From positions 1 through 24,794 of the forward strand of contig CALLKH010000054.1 of the NCBI GenBank assembly GCA_938008425.1: a stretch of 24,794 nt of DNA. Reading direction: 5' to 3'. The translations under genes and the position numbers were made by a program. Positions 1 to 7,312 of this stretch are shown here, in pieces. Under the pieces are notes generated by a model. The model ran no database searches, was not told the DNA's origin, and worked only from the letters and a program-made list of their open reading frames with translations. The first letter of the stretch is position 1, and every line of letters starts with the position of its first letter. This DNA comes from an uncultured Planctomycetaceae bacterium. GTDB taxonomy: Bacteria > Planctomycetota > Phycisphaerae > UBA1845 > UTPLA1.

Positions 1-93
1 CTGTGAAGACTGCGCCGATGTACGATTTGCTGCCAAAACGAAGTCGCGGACCTCTTAGCCGGTACAGCGCGACGGTGCACACGATCGAAGTAT

Positions 94-123
94 TTGCGGG
101 TTTCGACCCCCGCCCCCTATAAT
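94..123 (+). promoter_or_regulatory. Predicted sigma70-type promoter of sdhB
   Basis: A -35-like TTGCGG at 94-99 is followed by an 18-base spacer and a perfect TATAAT at 118-123. Transcription would begin near 130, about 40 bases before the sdhB ATG. This placement argues against the upstream in-frame TTG at 94 as the start codon, because that codon would lie inside the -35 box. It also suggests that sdhB can be transcribed independently of whatever lies left of the window. Confidence 0.6.
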
Positions 124-171
124 CCGTTTCGACGTTCGAAAGTTAAGCGTAACTCACGGAGCGATCATACG

Positions 172-1071
172 ATGGCGTCACACGCAACGGCCGCAAACGA
201 CCATGCCAGCCACGGACACGGCGACACCCACGGCGGCCACGACCACCCGAAGAAAGTCCTGTTCAAAATCGCCCGGCAGGACAAGCCGGGCGCCCGCCGA
301 TACCACCAGACCTTTGAGATCGACCACGTGCCGGGGATGAACGTCATCTCCGCGCTTCAGGCGATCGCCAAGACGCCGATGCCGGTCGGCGGCGACAAGC
401 CCGTGACGCCCGTCGTCTGGGATTGCAACTGCCTCGAAGAAGTCTGCGGCGCCTGCACGATGGTCATCAACGGCCGCGTTCGCCAGGCCTGCACCGCCCT
501 CGTGGACAACCTCGATCGCAACGCAGACGGTGAGATCGATCTTGAACCGATGTCCAAGTTCCCGGTCCTTCGCGACCTGGTCGTCGATCGCCGCCGGATG
601 TTTCGCTCGCTGGAGCGCGTAAAGGCGTGGATTCCGGTTGACGGCTATTTCGACGCCGGTCCCGGTCCCGTGCAGAGCCCGTCGAACCAGGAGGAGACTT
701 ACCCCCTCTCGGAGTGCATGACCTGCGGCTGCTGCATGGACGTCTGCCCGCAGTATGTGAAAGTCGAGATCGAACGGAATCCCGGCGAGACCGATTCCGA
801 ATTTGCCGCCCGCGAGCAGGCGGCGATGGACCACGCCTTCGTCGGCCCGGCCCCGATTTCACAGGCGATGCTGTTCAACGCCCATCCGACCGGAACGATG
901 ACGAAAGGCGAGCGACTGGAGGCCCTCATGGGCCCGGGCGGAATCACTGATTGCGGCAACGCCCAGAACTGCGTCAAGGTCTGCCCCAAGAACATCCCGC
1001 TCACGCGATCGATCGCAAAGGCCGGGCGGGATACGACGATTTACGCCATCAAGCGTTGGCTTTCGAAGTAG
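172..1071 (+). CDS. sdhB: Succinate dehydrogenase/fumarate reductase iron-sulfur subunit
   Basis: This 299-aa protein is the electron-transfer subunit of respiratory complex II. It passes electrons from the flavoprotein to the membrane quinone site on the cytoplasmic face. The [2Fe-2S] ligands are C87, C92, C95 and C107 in a plant-ferredoxin-like domain. The second domain has CMTCGCCMDVCP (C182, C185, C188, C192) and C261/C267/C271 in CGNAQNCVKVCPKNIPL. The stretches FVGPAPISQAMLFNAHPTG and CGNAQNCVKVCPK resemble the Bacillus-type (non-classical) SdhB rather than the E. coli type. The ATG at 172 is preceded by GGAG at 158-161 and a good promoter. The first 27 residues carry a His-rich stretch (HASHGHGDTHGGHDH) that is not part of the core fold. 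No sdhA or sdhC is visible in the window; they may lie to the left. The family is certain; the exact quinone partner is not. Confidence 0.95.
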   Translation: MASHATAANDHASHGHGDTHGGHDHPKKVLFKIARQDKPGARRYHQTFEIDHVPGMNVISALQAIAKTPMPVGGDKPVTPVVWDCNCLEEVCGACTMVINGRVRQACTALVDNLDRNADGEIDLEPMSKFPVLRDLVVDRRRMFRSLERVKAWIPVDGYFDAGPGPVQSPSNQEETYPLSECMTCGCCMDVCPQYVKVEIERNPGETDSEFAAREQAAMDHAFVGPAPISQAMLFNAHPTGTMTKGERLEALMGPGGITDCGNAQNCVKVCPKNIPLTRSIAKAGRDTTIYAIKRWLSK

Positions 1072-1122
1072 CTGGCGGCGGCCGACGAATCCCGGCGAAG
1101 AGGATGCCGGGGCTCTCACACC

Positions 1123-1569
1123 ATGCAGGACCAGAACCAGACCAATCAACCGGAACCGATCGAAGTGGATGAGCCTTCGGTCGCGGATTTCGAGGACCCG
1201 TCATCCGCGGTTCCCATTCCGGAAACGCTGACGCCGAAGCAGCGCGCCACGAAATTCATGCTCGCGGCGGTTCCGCTCGTGATCGTCATTCTTTTCTTCG
1301 CCTACCTCTGGATGATGAGCGGCGTTCTGCCGGTGGTGGAGCGCTACCCGGATGAAACCGTGCGCGTGAACGGCTTCGTCAAGCGCGAGGGCGGCCAGTA
1401 CAAGGCCACCGGCGCGTGGGTCACCTTTCACCCCAATGGCAAGAAGGCCTCCGAGGGCCGCTACGCCCACGGCGACAAGGTGCCTGGAACCTGGCACTAC
1501 TGGGATGAGCAGGGAAAAGAGCTGCCCGATGAGCCGGAAGGCGCCTCGCCGATCGCCCGACAGCCCTGA
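1123..1569 (+). CDS. Single-pass membrane protein with MORN-like C-terminus
   Basis: This 148-aa protein has an acidic N-terminus of about 40 residues, one strongly hydrophobic segment at about residues 46-66 (AAVPLVIVILFFAYLWMM) and a C-terminal domain. The domain contains the phrases GAWVTFHPNGKKASEGRY and GDKVPGTWHYWDEQGK. The pattern of a Trp/Tyr followed by a polar turn and then G-x-W-x-x-(Y/W)-(Y/D) matches MORN_2-type repeats (about two copies). Such repeats usually act as protein- or lipid-contact modules at envelopes. The gene lies 51 bases after sdhB on the same strand, so it may share the sdhB transcript, and it ends 35 bases from the convergent kelch gene. The ribosome-binding site is weak (GAAGAGG lies 20-plus bases upstream). 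Function unknown; membrane placement is well supported, MORN assignment moderately so. Confidence 0.7.
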   Translation: MQDQNQTNQPEPIEVDEPSVADFEDPSSAVPIPETLTPKQRATKFMLAAVPLVIVILFFAYLWMMSGVLPVVERYPDETVRVNGFVKREGGQYKATGAWVTFHPNGKKASEGRYAHGDKVPGTWHYWDEQGKELPDEPEGASPIARQP

Positions 1570-1604
1570 GGCCGGCCCAAGCCATTCGATTCAATCGCAC
1601 AACA

Positions 1605-2912
1605 TCAACCGCCGTCGGAAAAACGCGGTGCAAAGATTTCAGATTCCGCTGTCGGGGCCTCCACACCGAGCACGCCCGTCCCCCCGCCGATGAGCAACAC
1701 GCGGCCATCGAGCAGCGGCACGGCCGGAAAATCGTCGTGCGGATGCAGCATGTCGATTTCGTTGACCCAACTCATCGAATCGCCGTCGAACACCAGCGCC
1801 TTTCGTAATTCGGTGTCCGTCTTTCCAATCTGCTGCTCACCGCCGAAGGCGACAACGTATCGTCCGACGCGCACCATGCGATGATCGCCCATGCCGTCTT
1901 CCAGTCCGGGCGGCGGATCAAGCAAGATCAACGTCGTTCCGACCGGATCAAAGACGGCCGTTTGATTCGTGGTCTCGCCCGATCCCGCGCGCTGTCCGCC
2001 GAAGATCAGCACCTGGCCGCCGGCCAGCCGGATCGCCGCGAGATCAAACACACCGACGGGCAGTCGCACATCGAGCAGCGTCGACGTTCGCGCGACTGGG
2101 TCAAGAATCTCAAGGGTATCCCCGGCTTCGGCGCCGCCGATGATCAGCACGCGGGTGCCGGCCGAAGCATCGTCACCCGGAATCGCCACCGCCGCATGTC
2201 GGCTTCTGCGTCTGGCCAGCGGGACTGGGGCCGTCAGCAATTCCGATTCAGCATCGAACACCTGCCAGCTCGATCCGCCGGCGATCAGAACGCGCTCCGC
2301 GGCGATCGAAGCCGCCTCGCCATCGGCAACGTCCACTCTCATGGCGGCCGACGTCGGCGCAATGGGCGTTGCGCTGTGGTACACGCGGGTCTCGGACATG
2401 GTCGGTCCGAACGAGACATCTCCGGTCTGTGCATCGATGACTTCGCAGGTCGCAGTCGGCGTACCCGGTTGGTTGTTGTCGGCCCGCGTATTGCCGCCGG
2501 TGACAAGAATGCGATCCCGCGTGATCATCGTCTGGGTGTGGCTCGATCGGGCGATTTGAAGCCGCGCGGAGATCTGATTTGCCGAAACGCCCTTTGCGGC
2601 CGCCGTTGTTTCGATTCCTGCCGAGATGCGATTCGTGGCCGGATTGAAGGTCGCGATCGTGTCGGCCGGTATCAGCGTCGGCGGGATCACGCGGGCGGTC
2701 AGGCCGCCGGTGATCACGACGCGGCCGTCATCGAGTCGCGAGGCATTGTGAAAGTAACGGGGAATGACGTCCGACGGCCCGGACGAAAACGTGCCGCCGG
2801 GCAGCAGGAGCGAATCCATCGTTCCGCAGCCGGCCAAAACCAAGAGAGCCATGCACCGCAAGCTGATCGCCGGTAACGAGCGCCCTACCCACTGTGTCGA
2901 GCGAGCCTTCAA
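1605..2912 (-). CDS. Kelch-repeat beta-propeller lipoprotein
   Basis: This 435-aa protein probably starts at the TTG at 2912, which has GGGAG eight bases upstream. From there the protein begins MKARSTQWVG and reaches a clean lipobox LVLAGC, with the lipidated Cys at residue 29. The longer reading from 3008 adds 32 residues before the signal peptide and is unlikely. After the Cys, about seven kelch-type repeats are visible, each a small-residue/His turn followed by a hydrophobic strand and a GG: DDGRVVITGG, RDRILVTGG, AERVLIAGG, GTRVLIIGG, GGQVLIFGG, VGRYVVAFGG and DGRVLLIGGG. Seven blades would close one beta-propeller. The protein should sit on the periplasmic or outer surface. The family is clear; ligand and role are unknown. 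It is divergent from the Asp-rich lipoprotein at 3119. Confidence 0.85.
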   Translation of the reverse strand: MKARSTQWVGRSLPAISLRCMALLVLAGCGTMDSLLLPGGTFSSGPSDVIPRYFHNASRLDDGRVVITGGLTARVIPPTLIPADTIATFNPATNRISAGIETTAAAKGVSANQISARLQIARSSHTQTMITRDRILVTGGNTRADNNQPGTPTATCEVIDAQTGDVSFGPTMSETRVYHSATPIAPTSAAMRVDVADGEAASIAAERVLIAGGSSWQVFDAESELLTAPVPLARRRSRHAAVAIPGDDASAGTRVLIIGGAEAGDTLEILDPVARTSTLLDVRLPVGVFDLAAIRLAGGQVLIFGGQRAGSGETTNQTAVFDPVGTTLILLDPPPGLEDGMGDHRMVRVGRYVVAFGGEQQIGKTDTELRKALVFDGDSMSWVNEIDMLHPHDDFPAVPLLDGRVLLIGGGTGVLGVEAPTAESEIFAPRFSDGG

Positions 2913-3118
2913 CGCAATGACTCCCGATTCACCGGCCGCAGCAGACTTGTGGCTTTGTACACATGAGCCAGATGTTAACTGAAAATGGCCGATTGTGGCG
3001 GTGATCAAACGAATTCAAGCTTTGCGCCGACTTCGAGTGATTTATTCCTCGGTTCACCGCCGATTTGCCCATAGAATGAGCGTATCGAGTTGAGGCTACG
3101 ACAAGGAGGTTAACGAAA

Positions 3119-3544
3119 ATGAACGTCGGGAAACAAGCCGCCTGCGACTGCACTCACTTCCGCGTGAACCCGGGGCGGGCGATCCGTCTTTCGCTCACAG
3201 TGGTCTTCGCCGCTCTCATCGGGGTCGCATGCGGCCCGAAAGAGGAGCCGCCTCCGCCGAGCGGAAAGCATATCCGCGTTCGCGCGCCGTACACCCGCGT
3301 CGATGTTCACATCGACGATGACGACCGCCACTCACGCGATCATGACCGTCGCGATGAGGGGCACAACCACGACGACCACCAACACTCTCGCAACCAAGAT
3401 CACGTTGATGCGGACCATCATGACAACCATGACACCCGCGACTACGACTACGACCATGATCATGATGATGATGACGACGACGATGACGACGATGATGATG
3501 ATGACGACGACGACGATGACGACGACGACGATGACGATGACTAG
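3119..3544 (+). CDS. His/Asp-rich lipoprotein with poly-Asp tail
   Basis: This 141-aa protein is preceded by an excellent ribosome-binding site (AAGGAGGT at 3103-3110, eight bases before the ATG). An N-terminal basic region leads into a hydrophobic segment (LSLTVVFAALIGVAC). C38 is a likely lipidation Cys, although Gly at -3 is not ideal. Residues 41-60 are Pro-rich and basic. From about residue 66 the protein is almost entirely Asp, His, Arg and Asn in DHD/HDH patterns, and it ends in 26 consecutive Asp. Such composition is expected to be disordered and to bind divalent cations. A role in metal or calcium/mineral binding at the cell surface is inference; no catalytic domain is present. The strong Shine-Dalgarno and the signal sequence argue that it is a real gene. 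It ends 22 bases from the convergent EF-G gene. Confidence 0.75.
   Translation: MNVGKQAACDCTHFRVNPGRAIRLSLTVVFAALIGVACGPKEEPPPPSGKHIRVRAPYTRVDVHIDDDDRHSRDHDRRDEGHNHDDHQHSRNQDHVDADHHDNHDTRDYDYDHDHDDDDDDDDDDDDDDDDDDDDDDDDDD
3464..3541 (+). repeat. GAT/GAC trinucleotide tract encoding 26 Asp
   Basis: There are 26 consecutive GAY codons in frame with the 3119 gene, mixing GAT and GAC irregularly. Because the third base varies, this is not a perfect microsatellite. The tract still has high potential for slippage in steps of three bases. The preceding 60 bases are also rich in GAC and CAT/CAC triplets. Confidence 0.9.
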
Positions 3545-3565
3545 CCCGTCGTCACCCTCATTGAT

Positions 3566-5707
3566 CTACTCATAACCGTACTTCTTGAGCAGTTCCTTCT
3601 GAAGTCCTGGCGGCATGGCCGCGTAGGCGAGCGGTTCCATTGACCAGGACGACCGGCCCTGCGTCAGCGTTCGGAGCTTGGTCGCATACTGGAACATTTC
3701 CGCCAGCGGCACCTCGGCATGAATCACGCGATCTCGGTTTCGAAGCTCGGTGTCCTGGATCAAACCACGTCGGCCGCTCAGGTCGCCGCTGACTGAACCG
3801 AAATAGTCGTCCGGAATCGTCACTTCAAGCTTCATCATCGGCTCAAGCAGAACCGGACCGGCCTTGCGCATCGCCTCCTCAAACGCCTTGCGCCCTGCAT
3901 TTTCGAACGCGACCTCAGTGCTCTCCGAATCGCTCTGCTGGCCGCCAAGCAGCGTCGCTCGCACATTGAGCACGGGGAATCCTCCGAGCGTTCCGACCTG
4001 AAGCGTATCTTCGATGCCCCGCCGCGCCGCTTCAATGAACTCGGGATTCAGCGAGCCATCGGTCACCGCGTTTACAAACTTGAACGTGGTGGCGCTCGTC
4101 GTACCGGCCACTTCCGGCGCGAACGGCTCGACGCGCACCTTTACGACCGCGAACTGCGGCGCCGTGGCGGTCCTCAGAACGAAGCTGCCCTCGGCTTCCG
4201 CCTTTCGGGTCACCGTCTCGCGGTAGGCGACCAGCGGCTTGCCGACGCTGACCGGCACGCGAAAATCGTGCTCCAGCTTGTACGCCAGCACTTCGAGATG
4301 CAGCTCGCCCATGCCGCTCAGGATCGTCTGGCCGGTTTCCTTGTTGACGCGGTGCTGAAATGTCGGGTCCTGCCGCGACAGCTTTTCGAGTGAATCAATC
4401 AGCGAGTCCTTGTCCTTCGTATTCTTGGGTTCGACGGACACGCTCATGACCGGCGTCGGGAATTCGATTTTCTCCAGCAGGATCGGGTGGTTCGCGTCGC
4501 AGAGCGTATGGCCGGTCAGCGCATCCTTCATGCCGACCGCCACAACGATGTCACCGGCATAAGCCGCGTCGATCTGATCCCGTCGCTTGGCGAACATGCG
4601 ATAGAGCTTGGAGAGGTTTCCCTTCTTCCCGGTGCTGTTGTTGAATACCCGGGCGTTGCCGCGAAGCGTGCCGCTATAGACCCTAAGGTAATACAGATCA
4701 AGCGGCTTCTCGGCCACGATCTTGAAGACCAGCGCCGAGAACGGTTCATCCTTGCTCGGTTTGCGCGAAACGACTTTGTCATCGGTCGGCGACACCGCCC
4801 CTTTCACCGGCGGCCGATCCAGCGGCGATGGCAGGTAGTCCACCACGCCGTCGATCAATCGCTGCACGCCGATGTGCTTGAGCGACGAGCCGCAGAAGAC
4901 CGGCTGCACCCTGGCGGCGATCGTCGCCTGCCGAAGCACCGGCTTGATCTCCTCGGGCGTCAGCGGCGTGCCTTCGAGATATTTTTCCATCAGGGCGTCA
5001 TCGAGTTCCGCCGTCTTCTCCTCCAGATGGTGGCGCCAGAACGCGGCCTCGTCTGCATGCTCGGCGGGGATGTCGCGCTCTTCGACCTTGGCGCCGTCGT
5101 CGCCGACGAAGTGATAGGCTCGCATCGACATCAGATCGATGAGCCCTTCAAACGTGCTGTCGGCGCCGATCGGAATCTGCACCGGAACGGGGTGGCCGGC
5201 CAGGCGCTTTTCGATCGACTTGATGGAGGCGAAGAAATCCGCGCCGATCTTGTCCATTTTGTTGATGAAGAGAATGGCGGGGACGTTATATTTTCTCGCC
5301 TGGCGCCAGACGGTCTCGGACTGCGCCTCCACGCCTTCCTTGGCGTCGAACACGATGATCGCACCGTCGAGAACGCGCAGACACCGCTCGACCTCGGCGG
5401 TGAAGTCGACATGCCCCGGCGTGTCGATCAGGTTGATCGTGTGATCCTTCCACGGGCAGGTGACTGCAGCGCTGAAAATGGTGATGCCGCGTTCCTGTTC
5501 CTGTTCGTCGAAGTCTGTCGTGGTGGTGCCGTCGTCGACCTCGCCCATGCGATGGGTCTTGCCGGTGTAGTAGAGGATTCGTTCGGTGGTGGTGGTCTTT
5601 CCCGCGTCGATGTGCGCCGCCACGCCGATGTTCCGAACTTTCAAAAGCGCGGAATCGGCGACAGTGCCATCCTCGTCCGATGTCTCCGATTGGGTCGCCG
5701 ACTTCAC
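3566..5707 (-). CDS. fusA: Elongation factor G, probable spdEFG2-like paralogue
   Basis: This 713-aa translational GTPase catalyses ribosome translocation or, in the EF-G2 subclass, works with ribosome recycling factor to split post-termination ribosomes. G motifs are intact: AHIDAGKTTTTER (from residue 31), the switch I region DEQEQERGIT, DTPGHVDF (95-102), NKMD (149-152) and a GSSLK-like G5 element. Domains II to V follow at normal length. Residues around LRVLDGAIIVFDAKEGVEAQ, together with GEVDDGTTTTDF, resemble the spdEFG2/mitochondrial EF-G2 group more than canonical EF-G; this is a judgement from memory of the family. The start is GTG at 5707 with AAGGAGGA upstream. No ribosomal protein or tuf gene is adjacent, unlike the classical str operon, which also fits a paralogue. 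The extra N-terminus of about 25 residues is acidic. Confidence 0.9.
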   Translation of the reverse strand: MKSATQSETSDEDGTVADSALLKVRNIGVAAHIDAGKTTTTERILYYTGKTHRMGEVDDGTTTTDFDEQEQERGITIFSAAVTCPWKDHTINLIDTPGHVDFTAEVERCLRVLDGAIIVFDAKEGVEAQSETVWRQARKYNVPAILFINKMDKIGADFFASIKSIEKRLAGHPVPVQIPIGADSTFEGLIDLMSMRAYHFVGDDGAKVEERDIPAEHADEAAFWRHHLEEKTAELDDALMEKYLEGTPLTPEEIKPVLRQATIAARVQPVFCGSSLKHIGVQRLIDGVVDYLPSPLDRPPVKGAVSPTDDKVVSRKPSKDEPFSALVFKIVAEKPLDLYYLRVYSGTLRGNARVFNNSTGKKGNLSKLYRMFAKRRDQIDAAYAGDIVVAVGMKDALTGHTLCDANHPILLEKIEFPTPVMSVSVEPKNTKDKDSLIDSLEKLSRQDPTFQHRVNKETGQTILSGMGELHLEVLAYKLEHDFRVPVSVGKPLVAYRETVTRKAEAEGSFVLRTATAPQFAVVKVRVEPFAPEVAGTTSATTFKFVNAVTDGSLNPEFIEAARRGIEDTLQVGTLGGFPVLNVRATLLGGQQSDSESTEVAFENAGRKAFEEAMRKAGPVLLEPMMKLEVTIPDDYFGSVSGDLSGRRGLIQDTELRNRDRVIHAEVPLAEMFQYATKLRTLTQGRSSWSMEPLAYAAMPPGLQKELLKKYGYE

Positions 5708-5772
5708 GCGGGATTCCTCCTTGCAGCCTATTCATGCTCGATCGCACGAAAAACGTCGTGGCGAATCGAGCC

Positions 5773-5792
5773 CGATAGGATATTTCCTATCG
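5773..5792. promoter_or_regulatory. Perfect inverted repeat between EF-G and amidohydrolase
   Basis: CGATAGGA at 5773-5780 and its exact reverse complement TCCTATCG at 5785-5792 flank a four-base TATT. The element sits about 65 bases upstream of the EF-G start on the minus strand and about 270 bases upstream of the amidohydrolase. It could be a dimeric repressor operator or an RNA hairpin in the EF-G leader. No regulator can be named. Confidence 0.5.
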
Positions 5793-5810
5793 TCCATTCG
5801 CTCAAGCGCT

Positions 5811-5844
5811 CCCTCGCGCGCCGAATTTCAGTATGGCGCGAGGG
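5811..5844. promoter_or_regulatory. Second inverted repeat in the same spacer
   Basis: CCCTCGCGC at 5811-5819 pairs exactly with GCGCGAGGG at 5836-5844 around a 16-base loop that is AT-richer than its surroundings. Neither strand shows a following T-tract, so it is not an obvious terminator. Together with the 5773 palindrome it accounts for the structure I can see in the 358-base gap 5708-6065. The remainder holds a weak promoter candidate and no gene. Confidence 0.4.
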
Positions 5845-5944
5845 GCGTCCGATACACGGCAGATGCGACACTTTTCCCCCCATTCTTACCCGAATTCTTC
5901 GTTGCGCGCCGGTTTGCCGCCGAAGACTTCTTCAGCTGCCGACT

Positions 5945-5972
5945 TTGCCGGCGCCGGTTGTCCGACTACACT
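5945..5972 (+). promoter_or_regulatory. Weak candidate promoter for the amidohydrolase
   Basis: TTGCCG at 5945-5950 and TACACT at 5967-5972 are separated by 16 bases. Each box matches the sigma70 consensus at four of six positions. It lies about 95 bases before the ATG at 6066. Confidence 0.3.
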
Positions 5973-6065
5973 GTGAGGCGGCATTTTCGAACCCGTCCGC
6001 CCTTTCACCCCGGCGACGCCCGATCTTTCGATCCCGCTTGCCGCAACTGAGACGAGGCCCGCTTC

Positions 6066-6947
6066 ATGATCATCGACGTACACACGCATCTGAACAACTA
6101 CCACGAGGAACGCGTCCGTTCGATTCGGGAGTGCTTGGACTGCCTTCAGGAGAGCATGACGCAGAACGGCGTCCAGCACGCCCTGGTGCTCACCTCCTAC
6201 AAGGTCACCGAGCATCGGCCATCGACCACCTCCGTCATTGAGGCGACGGCCGACTATCCGCACATCGATGTCGTGGCGGGAATCAGCTATCTCAACTACA
6301 AAGAGCGAGACCTTCGCGAGATCAGCGACTATCTCCAGGCCGGGATGGTCAAAGGCCTCAAGCTCTATCCGGGATACGAGCCCTTTTATCCCTATGACAA
6401 GCGCTGCCAGGTCATCTACGACCTCGCGATGGAATACAAAGTTCCGGTCATGATTCACACCGGCGACACCTACGCGCCGACAGGACGCGTTCGCTATTCA
6501 CATCCGCTCAATATCGACGATGTGGCGGTCGACAACCCCGAACTAAAGATCGTCATCTGTCATCTTGGAAACCCGTGGATTCGCGACTGCATGGAGGTGG
6601 TCTACAAGAACAAGAACGTCTATGCCGACGTCTCGGGCCTCGTGCTGGGCGACTTCGAGGACCGGTTTGAGAAATTCATGCTCTCGCAGATCAGGGAGAT
6701 GATTCTCTACGCCGGCGAGCCGCAGTATCTGCTCTACGGCACCGACTGGCCCATCTCCTCGATGGAGTCGTACATCAAGTTCATGAACGGCCTGGGCCTG
6801 ACGGATGAGGCACTGGAGAAGATCATGTGGCGCAACGCCGCATCGCTGTTCAATATCAAGCTGAAGGATCAGACGGAAGAGCTTCCGGCGGGTGGTCGCA
6901 CAGTAAATTCTGAACGACGCCCGGTCTGGCGCGACGAGCAGCATTAG
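6066..6947 (+). CDS. Amidohydrolase-2 family TIM-barrel metal-dependent hydrolase
   Basis: This 293-aa protein belongs to the amidohydrolase_2/COG2159 group, whose members hydrolyse or decarboxylate small cyclic or aromatic acids, lactones or related substrates using a bound metal. The expected metal and catalytic positions are visible: HTH (H6, H8) at the end of strand 1, GLKLYPGY with K99, MIHTGD with H131, ICHLG with H166, and YGTDWP with D227. No signal peptide is present, so the enzyme should be cytoplasmic. The start ATG follows GAGACGAGG. The last 25 or so residues, after NAASLFNIKL, are polar and lie outside the fold. It is transcribed alone, so the neighbours give no substrate clue. 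The fold is confident; the substrate is unknown. Confidence 0.85.
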   Translation: MIIDVHTHLNNYHEERVRSIRECLDCLQESMTQNGVQHALVLTSYKVTEHRPSTTSVIEATADYPHIDVVAGISYLNYKERDLREISDYLQAGMVKGLKLYPGYEPFYPYDKRCQVIYDLAMEYKVPVMIHTGDTYAPTGRVRYSHPLNIDDVAVDNPELKIVICHLGNPWIRDCMEVVYKNKNVYADVSGLVLGDFEDRFEKFMLSQIREMILYAGEPQYLLYGTDWPISSMESYIKFMNGLGLTDEALEKIMWRNAASLFNIKLKDQTEELPAGGRTVNSERRPVWRDEQH

Positions 6948-7312
6948 CACTGAGGCGGGAGGCGCGCGCCAAGGCTTGGCATGGCCCGCGCTCCGCGGTC
7001 CGGGCGCCGACTGCGGCCTCGCCGTCTAGCCGCCGCCCGTCGGGGCGACGGTGAATGCGAGGCCCGTCGAGCATCTGAATCAGACCTTCGCTGGCGGCAG
7101 GCACGAGAATCCTCTCGTTTTCGGCAGAATCCAAACATCCTTTCAGATTCGAACGCCATCTCGCTGTCACCCTGCCCTCCGGGGCTGGGATAAACAGCGG
7201 ACGATCCGGCGATGAGAAACTGGGGACCGGCGAGACAAATTGAACGTCCGACGACGCAGAATTGATGTCCTGCAACACCTGTTTGACATAAAGAATTCGG
7301 CGCGAAATCCGC
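6948..7312. other. Intergenic gap without convincing gene
   Basis: These 365 bases separate the 3' ends of the amidohydrolase (+) and the EamA permease (-). Short GC-rich palindromes occur near the left end (GCCAAG-G-CTTGGC around 6966-6978), and a CCGGCGA direct repeat occurs near 7206 and 7228. No T-tract terminator, ribosome-binding site or recognisable protein was found. Open frames here have arginine/serine-rich shadow composition. Confidence 0.5.

Noticed and set aside
94..171. TTG at 94 as the start of sdhB
   Set aside because: It lies within the -35 box of a good promoter, while the ATG at 172 has a proper GGAG site.
1881..2876. Plus-strand open frame (331 codons) opposite the kelch lipoprotein
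   Set aside because: Arg/Asp/Gly-rich shadow composition; the minus strand encodes seven kelch repeats.
4487..6241. Long plus-strand open frame (584 codons) opposite EF-G
   Set aside because: It lies antisense to a certain EF-G gene and has the Arg/His/Val-rich composition of a GC-rich shadow frame, with no recognisable domain.
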